From: Acidimicrobiales bacterium
GTDB lineage: Bacteria; Actinomycetota; Acidimicrobiia; Acidimicrobiales; JACCXE01
Direction: 5' to 3'
Length of the DNA stretch: 64,000 bases
NCBI GenBank assembly: GCA_035546775.1
Contig: DASZWD010000014.1
Span: forward strand, 55,443 to 119,442
Notes under the pieces: generated by a model
Seen by the model: the letters and a program-made list of their open reading frames with translations, nothing else
Told to the model about the DNA's origin: nothing
Databases searched by the model: none
Shown here: positions 50,393 to 59,384 of the stretch, piece by piece
Layout of the letters: the number at the start of each line of letters is the position of its first letter
Numbering within the stretch: the stretch's first letter is position 1
Made by a program: the position numbers and the translations under genes

Positions 50393-50422
50393 GTTACCGA
50401 CGGTAACGTTACCGTCGGTAAC
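50393..50422 (-). promoter_or_regulatory. Tandem palindromic operator of the TetR gene
   Basis: GTTACCGACGGTAAC (50393-50407) and GTTACCGTCGGTAAC (50408-50422) are two abutting 15-base palindromes, each with a single central base, and reverse complements of each other. The first starts two bases from the TetR ATG. On the minus strand TACCGT (50400-50405), eight bases before that ATG, is a -10 candidate inside the operator, so bound repressor would block transcription start. Confidence 0.85.
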
Positions 50423-50424
50423 AG

Positions 50425-50748
50425 TCAAGCAAGATCGTGCGCCGAAATGTTGTCCCACAAGTCGATGACGGGCGGCCGGGCGAGCAGCCCCCGGCACGCC
50501 TCGGCCATCTCGACCATGGCCGGCGAGTCGAAGTGGCCTCGCTGGGCGTCGGGTGACTCCCATTTTTCGACGAGCAGGTACCGCCAAGCGTGGGTCACCG
50601 ATGCCACGAGGTCGATGTTGCGACAACCCTCGTCACCTCGGGCAATAACCACATATTTGGCCAGCACACCGAGCAATTTCGCCGCCGTGGCTTCGTCGGT
50701 GGCCTCGAGGGTGAGCGTCACCATGGTCAGTTCGACATCGTCGGGCAC
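50425..50748 (-). CDS. Antibiotic biosynthesis monooxygenase (ABM) domain protein
   Basis: The 107-residue ferredoxin-like protein has the ABM pattern: MVTLTLEATDEATAAKLLGVLAKY at the start, EGCRNIDLVASV, YLLVEKWESPDAQRGHFDSP and a final Asp/Ile strand. ABM proteins are small dimeric monooxygenases or quinone/haem-binding proteins, often acting on quinones. It is upstream of the TetR operator on the same strand, with its own TAGCGT hexamer eight bases before the GTG, so it is probably a separate leaderless unit. Substrate is unknown. Confidence 0.8.
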   Translation of the reverse strand: MPDDVELTMVTLTLEATDEATAAKLLGVLAKYVVIARGDEGCRNIDLVASVTHAWRYLLVEKWESPDAQRGHFDSPAMVEMAEACRGLLARPPVIDLWDNISAHDLA

Positions 50749-50983
50749 GATCGGCCACGCTATGCCGCCCCGGCGGTAGGAAGCGGGTACTGCGATACCG
50801 AATAATTGTCAACAGTTCCTGGCGAACCTAAGGACCTATTGACATGGTCCGTATGGTGAACAGGTTCCTCAAGTAGGGGAACAAGCAGCGGGAATACATA
50901 CAGCCTGGGGCGGCGTTGTATCTAGGCCTGGATTGTGTGACCAGGACCTCTAACAACGACAGCACACACAAAAAGGATTGCGC
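50749..50983. promoter_or_regulatory. Intergenic region between the ABM gene and the sigma-factor gene
   Basis: This 235-base divergent gap is the longest in the window. On the right side it should hold the sigma-gene promoter. TTGACA (50834-50839) and TTGTCA upstream of it resemble -35 boxes, but no good -10 follows at 16-18 bases. The leader ends with AAAAGGA six bases before the GTG at 50984. On the left TAGCGT (50757-50762, minus strand) is the -10 of the ABM gene. Confidence 0.35.
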
Positions 50984-51925
<942 letters not shown>

Positions 51926-51949
51926 GGCGCAACTCGGTACAAAAACAAG

Positions 51950-51981
51950 AAAACGCCCGCCTCCGAGGAGGCGGGCGTTTT
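51950..51981. terminator. Bidirectional terminator after the sigma gene
   Basis: AAAACGCCCGCCTC (51950-51963) pairs perfectly with GAGGCGGGCGTTTT (51968-51981) around CGAG. A-run on one side and T-run on the other make it effective on both strands, serving the sigma gene and the convergent small secreted protein gene. Confidence 0.92.
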
Positions 51982-51992
51982 GCTGTGTCGGT

Positions 51993-52175
51993 CTACAGGC
52001 CGAGGTCGTCCGGCAAGCAGAGGTCGACGATCTGCGTCTGGTTGTTGTTGAGCGACAGATGGATGCGCAGACCGCTGCAGGGCTGACCAGCGGCCGCGTC
52101 TGCCGAGGGCGCCACGAAGGCGGCGACGCTCAGAAAGCCGAGAACGGCGGCCGCCGCAAGTGCGAGTCGTTTCAT
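51993..52175 (-). CDS. Small secreted protein with two cysteines (60 residues)
   Basis: The product has a clear signal peptide (MKRLALAAAAVLGFLSVAAFVAPSADAA cut near residue 27, shown in parts), leaving a mature peptide of about 32 residues: GQPCSGLRIHLSLNNNQTQ followed by IVDLCLPDDLGL. The two cysteines could form a disulphide. AAGGGAG lies six bases before the ATG at 52175, a better site than the upstream in-frame start. No family is recognised. A small exported factor is likely, with role unknown. Confidence 0.6.
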   Translation of the reverse strand: MKRLALAAAAVLGFLSVAAFVAPSADAAAGQPCSGLRIHLSLNNNQTQIVDLCLPDDLGL

Positions 52176-52230
52176 TGGAACTCCCTTTTCCCGAAGCACG
52201 TATACCGATAACGACCGGGGACCGCTGTCC

Positions 52231-53019
52231 TTACGCGGCCCGATGCCGTTGTCGCTGCTGCCAGGCGAACCAGGCGGCCACCGCGGCCGCCACCACGCCG
52301 GCGGTCGCCGCGGACGACTTGGCCGAGGGCACTGGCATGCGGTCGCGCAGCCGCACCGGGTGCGTGAAGTTGAGAATCGGCCAGCCCCGTTCCTTGGCGA
52401 TGCGCGCCAGTACCCGGTCCGGATTGACGGCGAAGGGGTGGCCGACGGCCTCCATCATCGGCACGTCGGTGGCCGAGTCGCTGTACGCGTACGAGGCGTT
52501 CAAGTCGATGTCCATCTCGTGGGCCATCGCAGCCATGCACACCGGCTTGTAGGGCCCGGCGCAATACACGTCGATGAGGCCGGTGTAGTGGCCTTCGTCG
52601 TCGATACGGGCTCGGGTGGCCAGCACACGGTCGACCCCGAGGAACTCTCCGAGCGGCGCCACGATCTCTTCGGGCGAGGCGCTGACGAGGGCGACCACCC
52701 GACCGGCTGCCTTGTGCTCGGCGATCAGGTCCGCCGCTTCGGCGTAGATGATCGGCTCGACGACGGTGCGCAACGTCTCGCGCACGATCTGCTTGACGCG
52801 CTCGTGATCCCAGCCTTTGGTCATGGCGAGGGCTTTCTCGCGGACCTCTTCGAGCTTCGCCTCGCTGGCGCCGAGATGCTGGTAGACGAAGTGCCCCCAG
52901 ACCGCGCTGGCGATCGTGCGCCGGGAAATGAGGCCTTCACGGTAGAAGTCGCGGCCGAAGGCAACCATCGACGCCTTGGCGATGACCGTCTTGTCGAGGT
53001 CGAAGAACGCCGCTTCCAC
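52231..53019 (-). CDS. HAD-IB phosphatase (SerB-like) with C-terminal membrane tail
   Basis: The 262-residue protein has the HAD nucleophile motif FFDLDKTVI, the motif II Ser in LVSASPEE, a Lys in the GPYKPV region and the motif III Asp pair in AYSDSATDVPMME. This is the HAD-IB arrangement of phosphoserine-phosphatase-like enzymes. Residues about 235-255 form a hydrophobic helix (ATAGVVAAAVAAWFAW) before a basic end, so it may be membrane-tethered. The same gene type precedes ssd and the tad genes in mycobacteria (Rv3661 region). The GTG at 53019 is preferred over an upstream TTG. Confidence 0.85.
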   Translation of the reverse strand: MEAAFFDLDKTVIAKASMVAFGRDFYREGLISRRTIASAVWGHFVYQHLGASEAKLEEVREKALAMTKGWDHERVKQIVRETLRTVVEPIIYAEAADLIAEHKAAGRVVALVSASPEEIVAPLGEFLGVDRVLATRARIDDEGHYTGLIDVYCAGPYKPVCMAAMAHEMDIDLNASYAYSDSATDVPMMEAVGHPFAVNPDRVLARIAKERGWPILNFTHPVRLRDRMPVPSAKSSAATAGVVAAAVAAWFAWQQRQRHRAA

Positions 53020-53144
53020 GCCTAGAGGCTTCCACAAACTGGGTCTTGTGGGGTCCTCCCCGCGGTGCTTTCATGCGTTCTTCGCCGCTTCCCCTTCGGC
53101 TCGCAACACGCGCGTAACCGTCGTTCCTGCTGAGGAGGCACGCG

Positions 53145-53798
53145 ATGCTCACGGCCTGCTGGTCCGTGAAGGGAGGAAGCGGCACCACTGTGGTCGCCGC
53201 CTCGCTGCTGCTCACCGCCGCCGCGGCAGGGCGCCATGTCGTCGGCGCCGACTTCGCCGGCGACCTCGCGCTGGCGCTCGGGCTGCCCGAGCCCGCCGGA
53301 CCCGGGCTGCTGGACTGGATGGCGGCGGGGCCCGATGTACCGCCCGACGCGCTCGGTCGCATCGCGCACGACACGTCCCACGGCATCACATTGATCCCGC
53401 GGGGCGCCAGCGCGGCGGCCGACGCCGACGCCGGGCGGCGACTGGCGAAGGCCCTCCGCGGCGTGCGCGCGGGTGGACCGGTCGTGGCCGACTGCGGCCG
53501 TGTCGCGTCGCCCGCCGTCGAGGCGTTCGTCGCGGCGGCCGACCGGTCGCTGCTCGTCCTGCGTCCCTGTTACCTCGCGCTCCAACGGGCGAACGACGCG
53601 CCGCGACCGACAGCGGTCGTCCTCATCGCCGAGCCGCAGCGTCACCTGGGCCGACGCGACGTCGAATCGATTCTCGGCGTGCCCGTCGTCGCCGAGATCG
53701 CGTGGCAGGCGCAGATCGCCAACGCCGTCGACGAAGGTCTGCTGCGGCGTGGCCTGCCGCGGCCGCTGGCGCACGCAATGAAAGCGGTGGCGGCGTGA
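53145..53798 (+). CDS. Ssd/CpaE-like MinD-family ATPase of the Tad locus
   Basis: The 217-residue protein has a deviant Walker A (SVKGGSGTTVVAASLL, residues 7-22) with Thr-Thr after Gly, and VGADFAGDLALALGLPEP in place of the Walker A' Asp motif. PVVADCGRVA replaces the usual Walker B DTP. Proteins of this type (CpaE/TadZ, Ssd) localise the Tad pilus machine at the pole or septum. It is shorter than mycobacterial Ssd because the N-terminal receiver-like domain is missing. GAGGAGG precedes the ATG. It overlaps tadA by GTGA. Confidence 0.8.
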   Translation: MLTACWSVKGGSGTTVVAASLLLTAAAAGRHVVGADFAGDLALALGLPEPAGPGLLDWMAAGPDVPPDALGRIAHDTSHGITLIPRGASAAADADAGRRLAKALRGVRAGGPVVADCGRVASPAVEAFVAAADRSLLVLRPCYLALQRANDAPRPTAVVLIAEPQRHLGRRDVESILGVPVVAEIAWQAQIANAVDEGLLRRGLPRPLAHAMKAVAA

Positions 53799-54877
53799 CC
53801 GACGCGATCGCGCAGCGGGTGCGGGCGCGTCTCGTACGCGACGTCGACCCCGCCACCACCGTCGACGCGACGCTGGTCGCGCGCTTCGTGCGCGACGAAG
53901 CGCCCTTGCTCGACGCCGCGCTGGCCGACGCCGCAGTCGCCGACGTGCTGGCCGACGTTCTCGGCTTGGGCGCGCTCGAGCCGCTGCTGCGCGATCCCGA
54001 GGTGAGCGAAGTAATGGTCAACGGGCCCGGCCGGGTGTGGGTCGAGCGCGCCGGTGCGCTGGAGCCGACGCCCGTCACGCTCGACACCCGCCAAATCGAG
54101 CACATCATCGAAAAGATCGTCGGGCCCCTCGGCCTGCGCGTCGACCGCTCGTCGCCCGCGGTCGACGCGCGGCTGGCCGACGGCTCACGCGTGCACGCCA
54201 TCGTCCCGCCGCTGGCCGTCGACGGTCCGTATCTCACCATCCGTCGCTTCCGGGCACGGGTGGTGGAGCTCGCGGAGTTCTGTGACCGTACCGAGGTCGT
54301 GACGAAGCTGCGGGAGGTCGTGGCGGCGCGCCGCAACGTCATCGTCTGCGGCGGCACCGGGTCGGGCAAGACGACGCTGCTCAACGCGCTCGCGAGTGCG
54401 ATCCCGTCGGGGGGCCGCATCGTGACCGTCGAAGACGCCGCCGAACTGCGGTTGCACCAAGACCACGTCGTGCGGCTCGAAGCGCGTCCGGCCAACGCCG
54501 AGGGGGTCGGCCGCGTCACGATCCGAGAGCTGGTGCGCAACGCACTGCGCATGCGCCCCGATCGCATCATCGTCGGCGAGTGCCGCGGCGCCGAGGCGCT
54601 CGACATGTTGACGGCGATGAACACCGGCCACGAGGGGTCGATGTCGACGTGTCACGCCAACAGCCCGCTCGACGCGCTGCGCCGCCTCGAGACGATGGTG
54701 CTCCTCGCGGGTGAAGGCCTCCCGCTCGACGCCGTGCGCGACCAACTCCACGCGGCCATCGACGTCGTCATCGAAGTCGCCCGCGGGCGCGACGGCCGCC
54801 GCCGCATCCGCTCCGTCGTCGAAGTCGCGGAACCCGGCAGCACCGGCCCGCGCGTGCGGCCCCTGGAGATCGCGTGA
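53795..54877 (+). CDS. tadA: TadA/CpaF secretion ATPase
   Basis: The 360-residue type II/IV secretion ATPase has the N-terminal segment DPEVSEVMVNGPGRVWVE, the P-loop CGGTGSGKTTLLNAL (186-193), the Asp box VTVEDAAELRL, Walker B RIIVGECRGAEALDML and the His box MSTCHANSPLDALRRLE. It is the hexameric motor for assembling Flp/Tad pili at the cytoplasmic membrane. It overlaps ssd and tadB by four bases each. Confidence 0.93.
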   Translation: MTDAIAQRVRARLVRDVDPATTVDATLVARFVRDEAPLLDAALADAAVADVLADVLGLGALEPLLRDPEVSEVMVNGPGRVWVERAGALEPTPVTLDTRQIEHIIEKIVGPLGLRVDRSSPAVDARLADGSRVHAIVPPLAVDGPYLTIRRFRARVVELAEFCDRTEVVTKLREVVAARRNVIVCGGTGSGKTTLLNALASAIPSGGRIVTVEDAAELRLHQDHVVRLEARPANAEGVGRVTIRELVRNALRMRPDRIIVGECRGAEALDMLTAMNTGHEGSMSTCHANSPLDALRRLETMVLLAGEGLPLDAVRDQLHAAIDVVIEVARGRDGRRRIRSVVEVAEPGSTGPRVRPLEIA

Positions 54878-55776
54878 GCACGTTCGGCCTCGTGTTCGCG
54901 TTGCTCGGCGCCACCGGTGTTGCCTTCACCCGGGCGTACCGCGCTCAGCGGCGCGTCGTCGTGATCGGGCGCGTATCGGGGGAGGTGCCGCCCCGCAGCC
55001 CCCGAAACGTCCGATCCCGTACGTGGCGCACGCCGCCCGCCCGCCTGCGACGCGAGCTGGCATCGCTCGACCTCGCTCTCGACGCAGCCCGCGTATGGCG
55101 GATCTGGCGTGGGTCGACGGTGGCGGCCGCACTGATAGGCGTCGTGGTGGTCGGTCCGGTGTTCGGCGTGTTGCTCGCTGCGCTCACAGGCGCGGCGCCG
55201 GTCATCGCCTGTCTCGTGCTGCGCAGCCGCGCCGAAGCCGCGTACGACGCCACCCTCGCATCCGCGCTCGACGCCGCCGCGCGCGGCGTGCGCTCCGGCG
55301 GATCGCTACCCCAAGCCGTGGCGGAGGCGGCGGTGAGTGTGCGCGGCCGTGTCGCTCACGACCTGTCGCGCGTCGCGGCCGGGGTCGAACGCGGACGCCC
55401 TTTCGCCGACGCGTTGCGCGCGTGGCGAACGCAGCGCGACCGTCCCGCAGTGCGCTTGGCCGTGGGCGCCCTCGTGCTCGCCACGCAAACCGGTGGCCCC
55501 CCAGCTCGCGTGATCGAGGACGTCGCTTCCGCCATCCGCACGCGCCAGCAAGTCGCGCGCGAGGCGCAGGCGCTGGCCGCGCAGGCGCGGCTGTCCGCGC
55601 TCGTCGTCGGCGTTGCGCCCATCGGCTTCATGTTGGTGACCTGCCTCACCGACTCGCGCAACAGCCACATGCTGTTCGGCACACCGATCGGGGTCATGTG
55701 CGTGGTGACGGGCTTACTGCTCGACGCCGTTGGCGCCTTCTGGATGCACCGGATGAGCGCCACGGTGGCGCCGTGA
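54874..55776 (+). CDS. tadB: TadB-like inner-membrane platform protein
   Basis: The 300-residue protein has a leading helix (about 5-20), a basic region, two helices near 80-115, a T2SSF domain (about 120-250, with LDAAARGVRSGGSLPQAVAEAA and LVLATQTGGPPARVIEDVASAIR) and terminal helices (257-300). It matches TadB by order, size and the T2SSF pattern, and forms the platform with TadC. Overlaps of four bases on both sides indicate translational coupling. Confidence 0.85.
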   Translation: MSTFGLVFALLGATGVAFTRAYRAQRRVVVIGRVSGEVPPRSPRNVRSRTWRTPPARLRRELASLDLALDAARVWRIWRGSTVAAALIGVVVVGPVFGVLLAALTGAAPVIACLVLRSRAEAAYDATLASALDAAARGVRSGGSLPQAVAEAAVSVRGRVAHDLSRVAAGVERGRPFADALRAWRTQRDRPAVRLAVGALVLATQTGGPPARVIEDVASAIRTRQQVAREAQALAAQARLSALVVGVAPIGFMLVTCLTDSRNSHMLFGTPIGVMCVVTGLLLDAVGAFWMHRMSATVAP

Positions 55777-56510
55777 GCGGGCCGACGCTGGTTGCTCTCG
55801 GGTGGGCGGCAGTGTGCACCGGCTGGCTGGCACGCGCCCGACCCTCCGCCGCAGCCCGCGCCCTTGACCTCGCACCCCGTTCCGGTCCCGGCCCACGGCG
55901 TCTACCGGCCATGACCGCGCTGCCTTCGCCGCGTCAGGCGGGCGCCGTATTGATTGGCGCGCTGGCGTGCGCCGTCGTGTTCCCGCCCGCCGGCGTTGGG
56001 TTGCTCGTCGCGTTCGGCGTCCGGCCGCTCCTGCGCCGACGGCGCGAACAACGTGCGCGCGCCGCGGCCGTCGAGCGCGACCTCGCCGACGTCGTGGCAC
56101 TCGTCGGCCTGGCGGTCAGCGCCGGCACAAACCTGACGGGTGCCCTCGGCGCCGCCGCCGCCCACGCCGAGGGGCCGCTGGCCGAAGCGATGGCCGCGGC
56201 GGTGGTCATTGCCCGCCGCGGCGGTCGCATCGCCGACGCGCTCGAGGAGTTGCCCGAGCGCCTGGGCGAATCGGTGCGGCCGCTCGTGGCCGCGCTCGTG
56301 GCGTGTGACCGCTACGGCGCGCCGCTCGGTCCGACCCTCGACCGGCTCGCGCTCGACGTTCGTACCGCGTCGCGCCAGCGCGCCGAAGCCGCCGCGCGCC
56401 GCCTTCCCGTGCGCCTCCTCTTCCCCCTCATCAGCTGCATCCTGCCGGCGTTCGCCCTTCTCACGGTGGCGCCGCTGATCGCCGGGTCCTTCCGCGGACT
56501 CGGCCTGTGA
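55773..56510 (+). CDS. tadC: TadC-like inner-membrane platform protein
   Basis: The 245-residue protein has two N-terminal helices (about 3-20 and 55-85), a T2SSF domain (95-210, with LAVSAGTNLTGALGAAAAHAEG and ALVACDRYGAPLGPTLDRLALD) and a C-terminal helix pair (LLFPLISCILPAFALLTVAPLI). The order after tadB identifies it as TadC. It probably forms a heteromeric platform with TadB. The GTG overlaps the tadB stop. Confidence 0.85.
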   Translation: MSGPTLVALGWAAVCTGWLARARPSAAARALDLAPRSGPGPRRLPAMTALPSPRQAGAVLIGALACAVVFPPAGVGLLVAFGVRPLLRRRREQRARAAAVERDLADVVALVGLAVSAGTNLTGALGAAAAHAEGPLAEAMAAAVVIARRGGRIADALEELPERLGESVRPLVAALVACDRYGAPLGPTLDRLALDVRTASRQRAEAAARRLPVRLLFPLISCILPAFALLTVAPLIAGSFRGLGL

Positions 56511-56545
56511 CTCTCGAGCCCGAGACTCCGAGAAAGGGAGCTTCC

Positions 56546-56767
56546 ATGTTCATGCTGTTTCCGCTGTTCTGGCTGCAACTCAACGCAGCTCGCGTCGCCC
56601 GGCGCGTGAGCCGAACCGACCGTGGTCAGGCGACTGCCGAGTACGCACTCGTGCTGCTCGGCGCGGCGGCTGTCGCCGTCCTGCTGATGGGCTGGGCGGC
56701 TAAGTCCGGCAAGATCGGCGACCTGTTGAACGCCGTGTTCGACACCGTCACCCGCAAGGTCAAGTGA
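56546..56767 (+). CDS. Flp-type pilin (DUF4244-like)
   Basis: The 73-residue protein has an unusual hydrophobic N-terminus (MFMLFPLFWLQLN), a basic stretch (RVARRVSRTDRG) and then the pilin signature GQATAEYALVLLGAAAVAVLLMG. Processing is expected before the helix, with the Glu-Tyr pair of Flp pilins retained. It ends in a short hydrophilic tail. The in-frame GTG at 56507 overlaps tadC, but AAAGGGAG five bases before the ATG at 56546 supports the later start. No prepilin peptidase gene is in the window. Confidence 0.8.
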   Translation: MFMLFPLFWLQLNAARVARRVSRTDRGQATAEYALVLLGAAAVAVLLMGWAAKSGKIGDLLNAVFDTVTRKVK

Positions 56768-57153
56768 ACACGCGGCAGCGGCTTGGCCGTCGCGAGCGCG
56801 GCCAAGCCGTTGTCGAGCTCGCCCTCACCATTCCTTTCGTCGTGCTCCTCTTGCTCGGCACGATCCAGGTCGGACTAGTCGTTCGGGATGAGATCCTCAC
56901 GGTCCACGCCTCGCGCGAAGCGGCGCGGGTCGGCGCCGTCGATCCCGATCCCGAAGCGGCGCGTCACGCCGCCTCGGCGTCGACCGGGCTCGATCCGCGG
57001 CGAATGTCCGTATCTGTCAGTCACCGAGGCGGGCCAGGTTCGACACTCACCGTGACCGTCCATTACGCTTCGCCAACAGAAGTACCTCTTGTCGGGGCAT
57101 TTCTCCCTGATGTTCGGCTACGGGCGGTGGCCGCCATTCGGGTCGAAGTGTGA
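56764..57153 (+). CDS. TadE-like pseudopilin
   Basis: The 129-residue protein has a basic start (RQRLGRRERG), then the TadE signature GQAVVELALTIPFVVLLLLGTIQVGL (residues 13-38, in parts) followed by a soluble domain with HASREAARVGAV and terminal beta strands. The G-Q-A-V-V-E pattern marks a prepilin-peptidase substrate with the helix Glu. TadE-like proteins are minor pilins. It overlaps the pilin gene by four bases and is the last Tad gene. The TadF-like partner found in some loci is absent. Confidence 0.88.
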   Translation: MNTRQRLGRRERGQAVVELALTIPFVVLLLLGTIQVGLVVRDEILTVHASREAARVGAVDPDPEAARHAASASTGLDPRRMSVSVSHRGGPGSTLTVTVHYASPTEVPLVGAFLPDVRLRAVAAIRVEV

Positions 57154-57313
57154 CGGAACGTGGGATTTTCCGCCACGCTGCGAGAAAAAAAGCAGGAGAT
57201 CTGCAGAAACACGCGGAATTACTGGTCTAGACAACATTGCGTGGTCACAATGTCGTTGCCAGCAAGGAAGCACCACACGACGGGCTAGTCCCGGGGAGAG
57301 GAACCAACAACAC
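57154..57313 (+). other. 160-base leader between tadE and the LPRTG protein gene
   Basis: No open frame is credible here. There is a run of seven A bases (57184-57190), a short hairpin GCAG/CTGC (57192-57204), and an imperfect stem ACAACATTG/CAATGTCGTT around 57231-57256. TAGACA at 57228-57233 could be a -10. AGAGGA at about 57297-57302 is a distant ribosome-binding site. It looks like a structured 5' leader, but no known riboswitch class is recognised. Confidence 0.35.
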
Positions 57314-58639
57314 ATGCGTATTCGCTCGCTAGCTCCGCTTGCGGTCGCGGTAGCCATGGGTGGCGCGCTCGTCGCGACGCCGGCCCACGCTGCTTCCACC
57401 GTGACCGTGAAGCCCGAGACGTTTGCTGGCGGCGCTGTGGCCCGTGCGCTCGATCTGAGTGTGCTCGGCCAGCAGCTTTCGCTCGGCGACACCGTCGCCA
57501 ACATCGTCAAGGGTGTCGACGACTCCGGCAAGTCCACCTACCTGGCCAAGGCGGTCGGTGCTGGTGAACTGCTCAAGAGCCTCCAGACCACAGCCGATTC
57601 CACTGCTTCGTCGACCGTCACCAACGACGGTTCGCAGAACGTTCCCGCCAAGTGCGCGGCGCTCGACCTACCGGCGCAGATCCAGGCGATCCTGAGTGTC
57701 GGCCTCGCTTGCGGTTCGAGCTCGGCTTCGCTGAACAACGGCCTGCTGCACTCGGTGGCCGGTGGTCAGGTCGGCGACATCGAGTTGTCGGTCAACAGCC
57801 TGCTTCACACCCTCGGCCTCGACTCCACGGTCCAGGGCGTCGGTCTCCAGGTCGGTGGCCTGGTCAACACGCTGCTCGGCGTCACCCAGCAGCTCGGCCT
57901 GCCGGTCGACTCCAGCACCATCCCCAACGTGGGTGACCTGCTGAGCGACGTGCTGTCGAGCGTGGTCAACACCAAGACGCTGAGCGTCACCATCGGCGAC
58001 GCCAAGTCCGAGGTCGTCAACACCGTCGACACCGTCACCGCCAAGGCGCACTCGTCGGCCGTCGACATCAAGATCCTGCCGACGCCGACCATCGGCGGCG
58101 TGCTCCAGAGCACCCCGCTCGTCGAGATCATCGTGGGCGAAGCCAACACGGCCGCCACCTACGACCGCATGACGGGCAAGCCGATCGGCGACCCGACCTT
58201 CGACCCGGCTCTCGTCCGGATCAAGGGCCTCGTCCCGAGCCTGCTGCTCCACGCCGGCCCCGAGGGCCTGGCGATCCCGGTCGGCCAGGACATCACGCTG
58301 CTCGCCGGTACGCCTCTTGAGAGCCATATTGCGGTCGCCGCCGGCAAGATCGTCGACGACGGCACCTTCGGCAAGAAGGCCGTGGCCGACGGCGTCAGCA
58401 TCGAGCTGCTCAAGGGCATCTCGGGCGGCATCGTGCTCGACCTGGCGCACGCCGAGGCGGGTGCGATCTCGAACCTGGCCCAGACCAAGGTCCTCGACAC
58501 GCCGAGCCTCGACATCGCTCGTGGCGAAACCTCGCTGCCCCGCACGGGTGCCGAGACGGCGCTGCCGCTGGCCTTCGCCGGTATGGCTGTCGCCATCGTC
58601 GCCGTCCGTCGTTACCGCCTGGCGGGCGCCGCCAAGTAG
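57314..58639 (+). CDS. Secreted surface protein with LPRTG sorting signal
   Basis: The 441-residue protein has a signal peptide (1-26, ending AHAA), a long Ser/Val/Leu/Gly-rich body of beta and helical character (GLQVGGLVNTLLGVTQQLGLP, DLLSDVLSSVVNTKTLSV) with only two cysteines (in CAALDLPAQ and GLACGSS), and a complete wall-sorting signal: LPRTG at 408-412, hydrophobic helix AETALPLAFAGMAVAIVAV and a basic tail. It should be anchored to peptidoglycan by a sortase, and a sortase gene follows. The body belongs to no family I recognise. A GC-rich hairpin terminates it. Confidence 0.85.
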   Translation: MRIRSLAPLAVAVAMGGALVATPAHAASTVTVKPETFAGGAVARALDLSVLGQQLSLGDTVANIVKGVDDSGKSTYLAKAVGAGELLKSLQTTADSTASSTVTNDGSQNVPAKCAALDLPAQIQAILSVGLACGSSSASLNNGLLHSVAGGQVGDIELSVNSLLHTLGLDSTVQGVGLQVGGLVNTLLGVTQQLGLPVDSSTIPNVGDLLSDVLSSVVNTKTLSVTIGDAKSEVVNTVDTVTAKAHSSAVDIKILPTPTIGGVLQSTPLVEIIVGEANTAATYDRMTGKPIGDPTFDPALVRIKGLVPSLLLHAGPEGLAIPVGQDITLLAGTPLESHIAVAAGKIVDDGTFGKKAVADGVSIELLKGISGGIVLDLAHAEAGAISNLAQTKVLDTPSLDIARGETSLPRTGAETALPLAFAGMAVAIVAVRRYRLAGAAK

Positions 58640-58663
58640 CAACACGGTTCGAAAGAACTTCGG

Positions 58664-58689
58664 GGGCCCGGGGCAAAAGCCCCGGGCCC
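58664..58689 (+). terminator. Terminator hairpin after the LPRTG gene
   Basis: GGGCCCGGGGC (58664-58674) pairs perfectly with GCCCCGGGCCC (58679-58689) around AAAA, followed by TTCGTTT. It separates the surface protein from the sortase gene, which probably has its own promoter (TACCCT near 58697-58702). Confidence 0.8.
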
Positions 58690-58748
58690 TTCGTTTACCC
58701 TGGGCCTCGGTCCGTCCGCTGTTCTTCCCCCTTCAATGAGGTGTCGCG

Positions 58749-59384
58749 TTGGAAGCCGTCTTCCAGTTCTTTCGCCGGAATCGTCTGGCGTACCAGGGGC
58801 TGTCGGTGCTGCTGCTCGTGCTCGTGATCTCCGCCGTTGGTCTCCTCGGCTTTCCCGTGTACACGAACTTCGAGCAGGGTCGTATCCAGGACAAGAAGGC
58901 CAAGGAGTTCACGACCCAGGCCCTCAAACAGAAGTACGAGGACCGTCAGGTCAAAGAGGGCGACCCGATCACGCGCATCCGTATCCAGAAGATCGGCGTC
59001 GACGTGGTCGTCGTCGAGGGCACGACGCCCGCCGCGCTCAAGGCGGGCGCGGGGCACTACCGCGGCACGCCGTTGCCGTGTGAGATGGGCAACGTCGCCA
59101 TTGCCGGCCACCGCACCACCTACGGCAAGCCGTTCAACCAGCTCGACCGGCTCGCGCCCGGCGACAAGATCGAGCTCACCACGCCGGTCGGCTCGTGCGA
59201 GTACGTGGTGACCGATCGGGGCGCATCGCCCAACCCGTTTGTCGTGGATCCCTCGAACATCTCGATCGTGGCCAACACGCCGGGCGAGCGAAACCTCACA
59301 CTGACGACGTGCAATCCGAAAGGATCGGCGCGCCAGCGACTCGTCATTCGTGCCCACCTCGTGAGTGGGGCTCAGGACGCGTGA
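58749..59384 (+). CDS. Sortase (class E-like transpeptidase)
   Basis: The 211-residue protein has an N-terminal membrane helix (18-38), a linker and the sortase barrel. The catalytic residues are H121 (IAGHRTT), C188 (TLTTCNP) and Arg in ARQRLVI (R195 or R197). The TLTTC-N-P-K form is closest to class E sortases of Actinobacteria. It probably cleaves LPRTG in the upstream gene product and joins it to the wall, though class E enzymes usually prefer LAXTG. The start is TTG at 58749 with GAGG about seven bases upstream, and no better start is available. It overlaps the next gene by GTGA. Confidence 0.9.
   Translation: MEAVFQFFRRNRLAYQGLSVLLLVLVISAVGLLGFPVYTNFEQGRIQDKKAKEFTTQALKQKYEDRQVKEGDPITRIRIQKIGVDVVVVEGTTPAALKAGAGHYRGTPLPCEMGNVAIAGHRTTYGKPFNQLDRLAPGDKIELTTPVGSCEYVVTDRGASPNPFVVDPSNISIVANTPGERNLTLTTCNPKGSARQRLVIRAHLVSGAQDA

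Noticed and set aside
57154..57313. Possible c-di-AMP or other riboswitch before the LPRTG gene
   Set aside because: Only short imperfect stems are seen and none of the conserved sequence blocks of known classes is present, so it is recorded as an unassigned leader.
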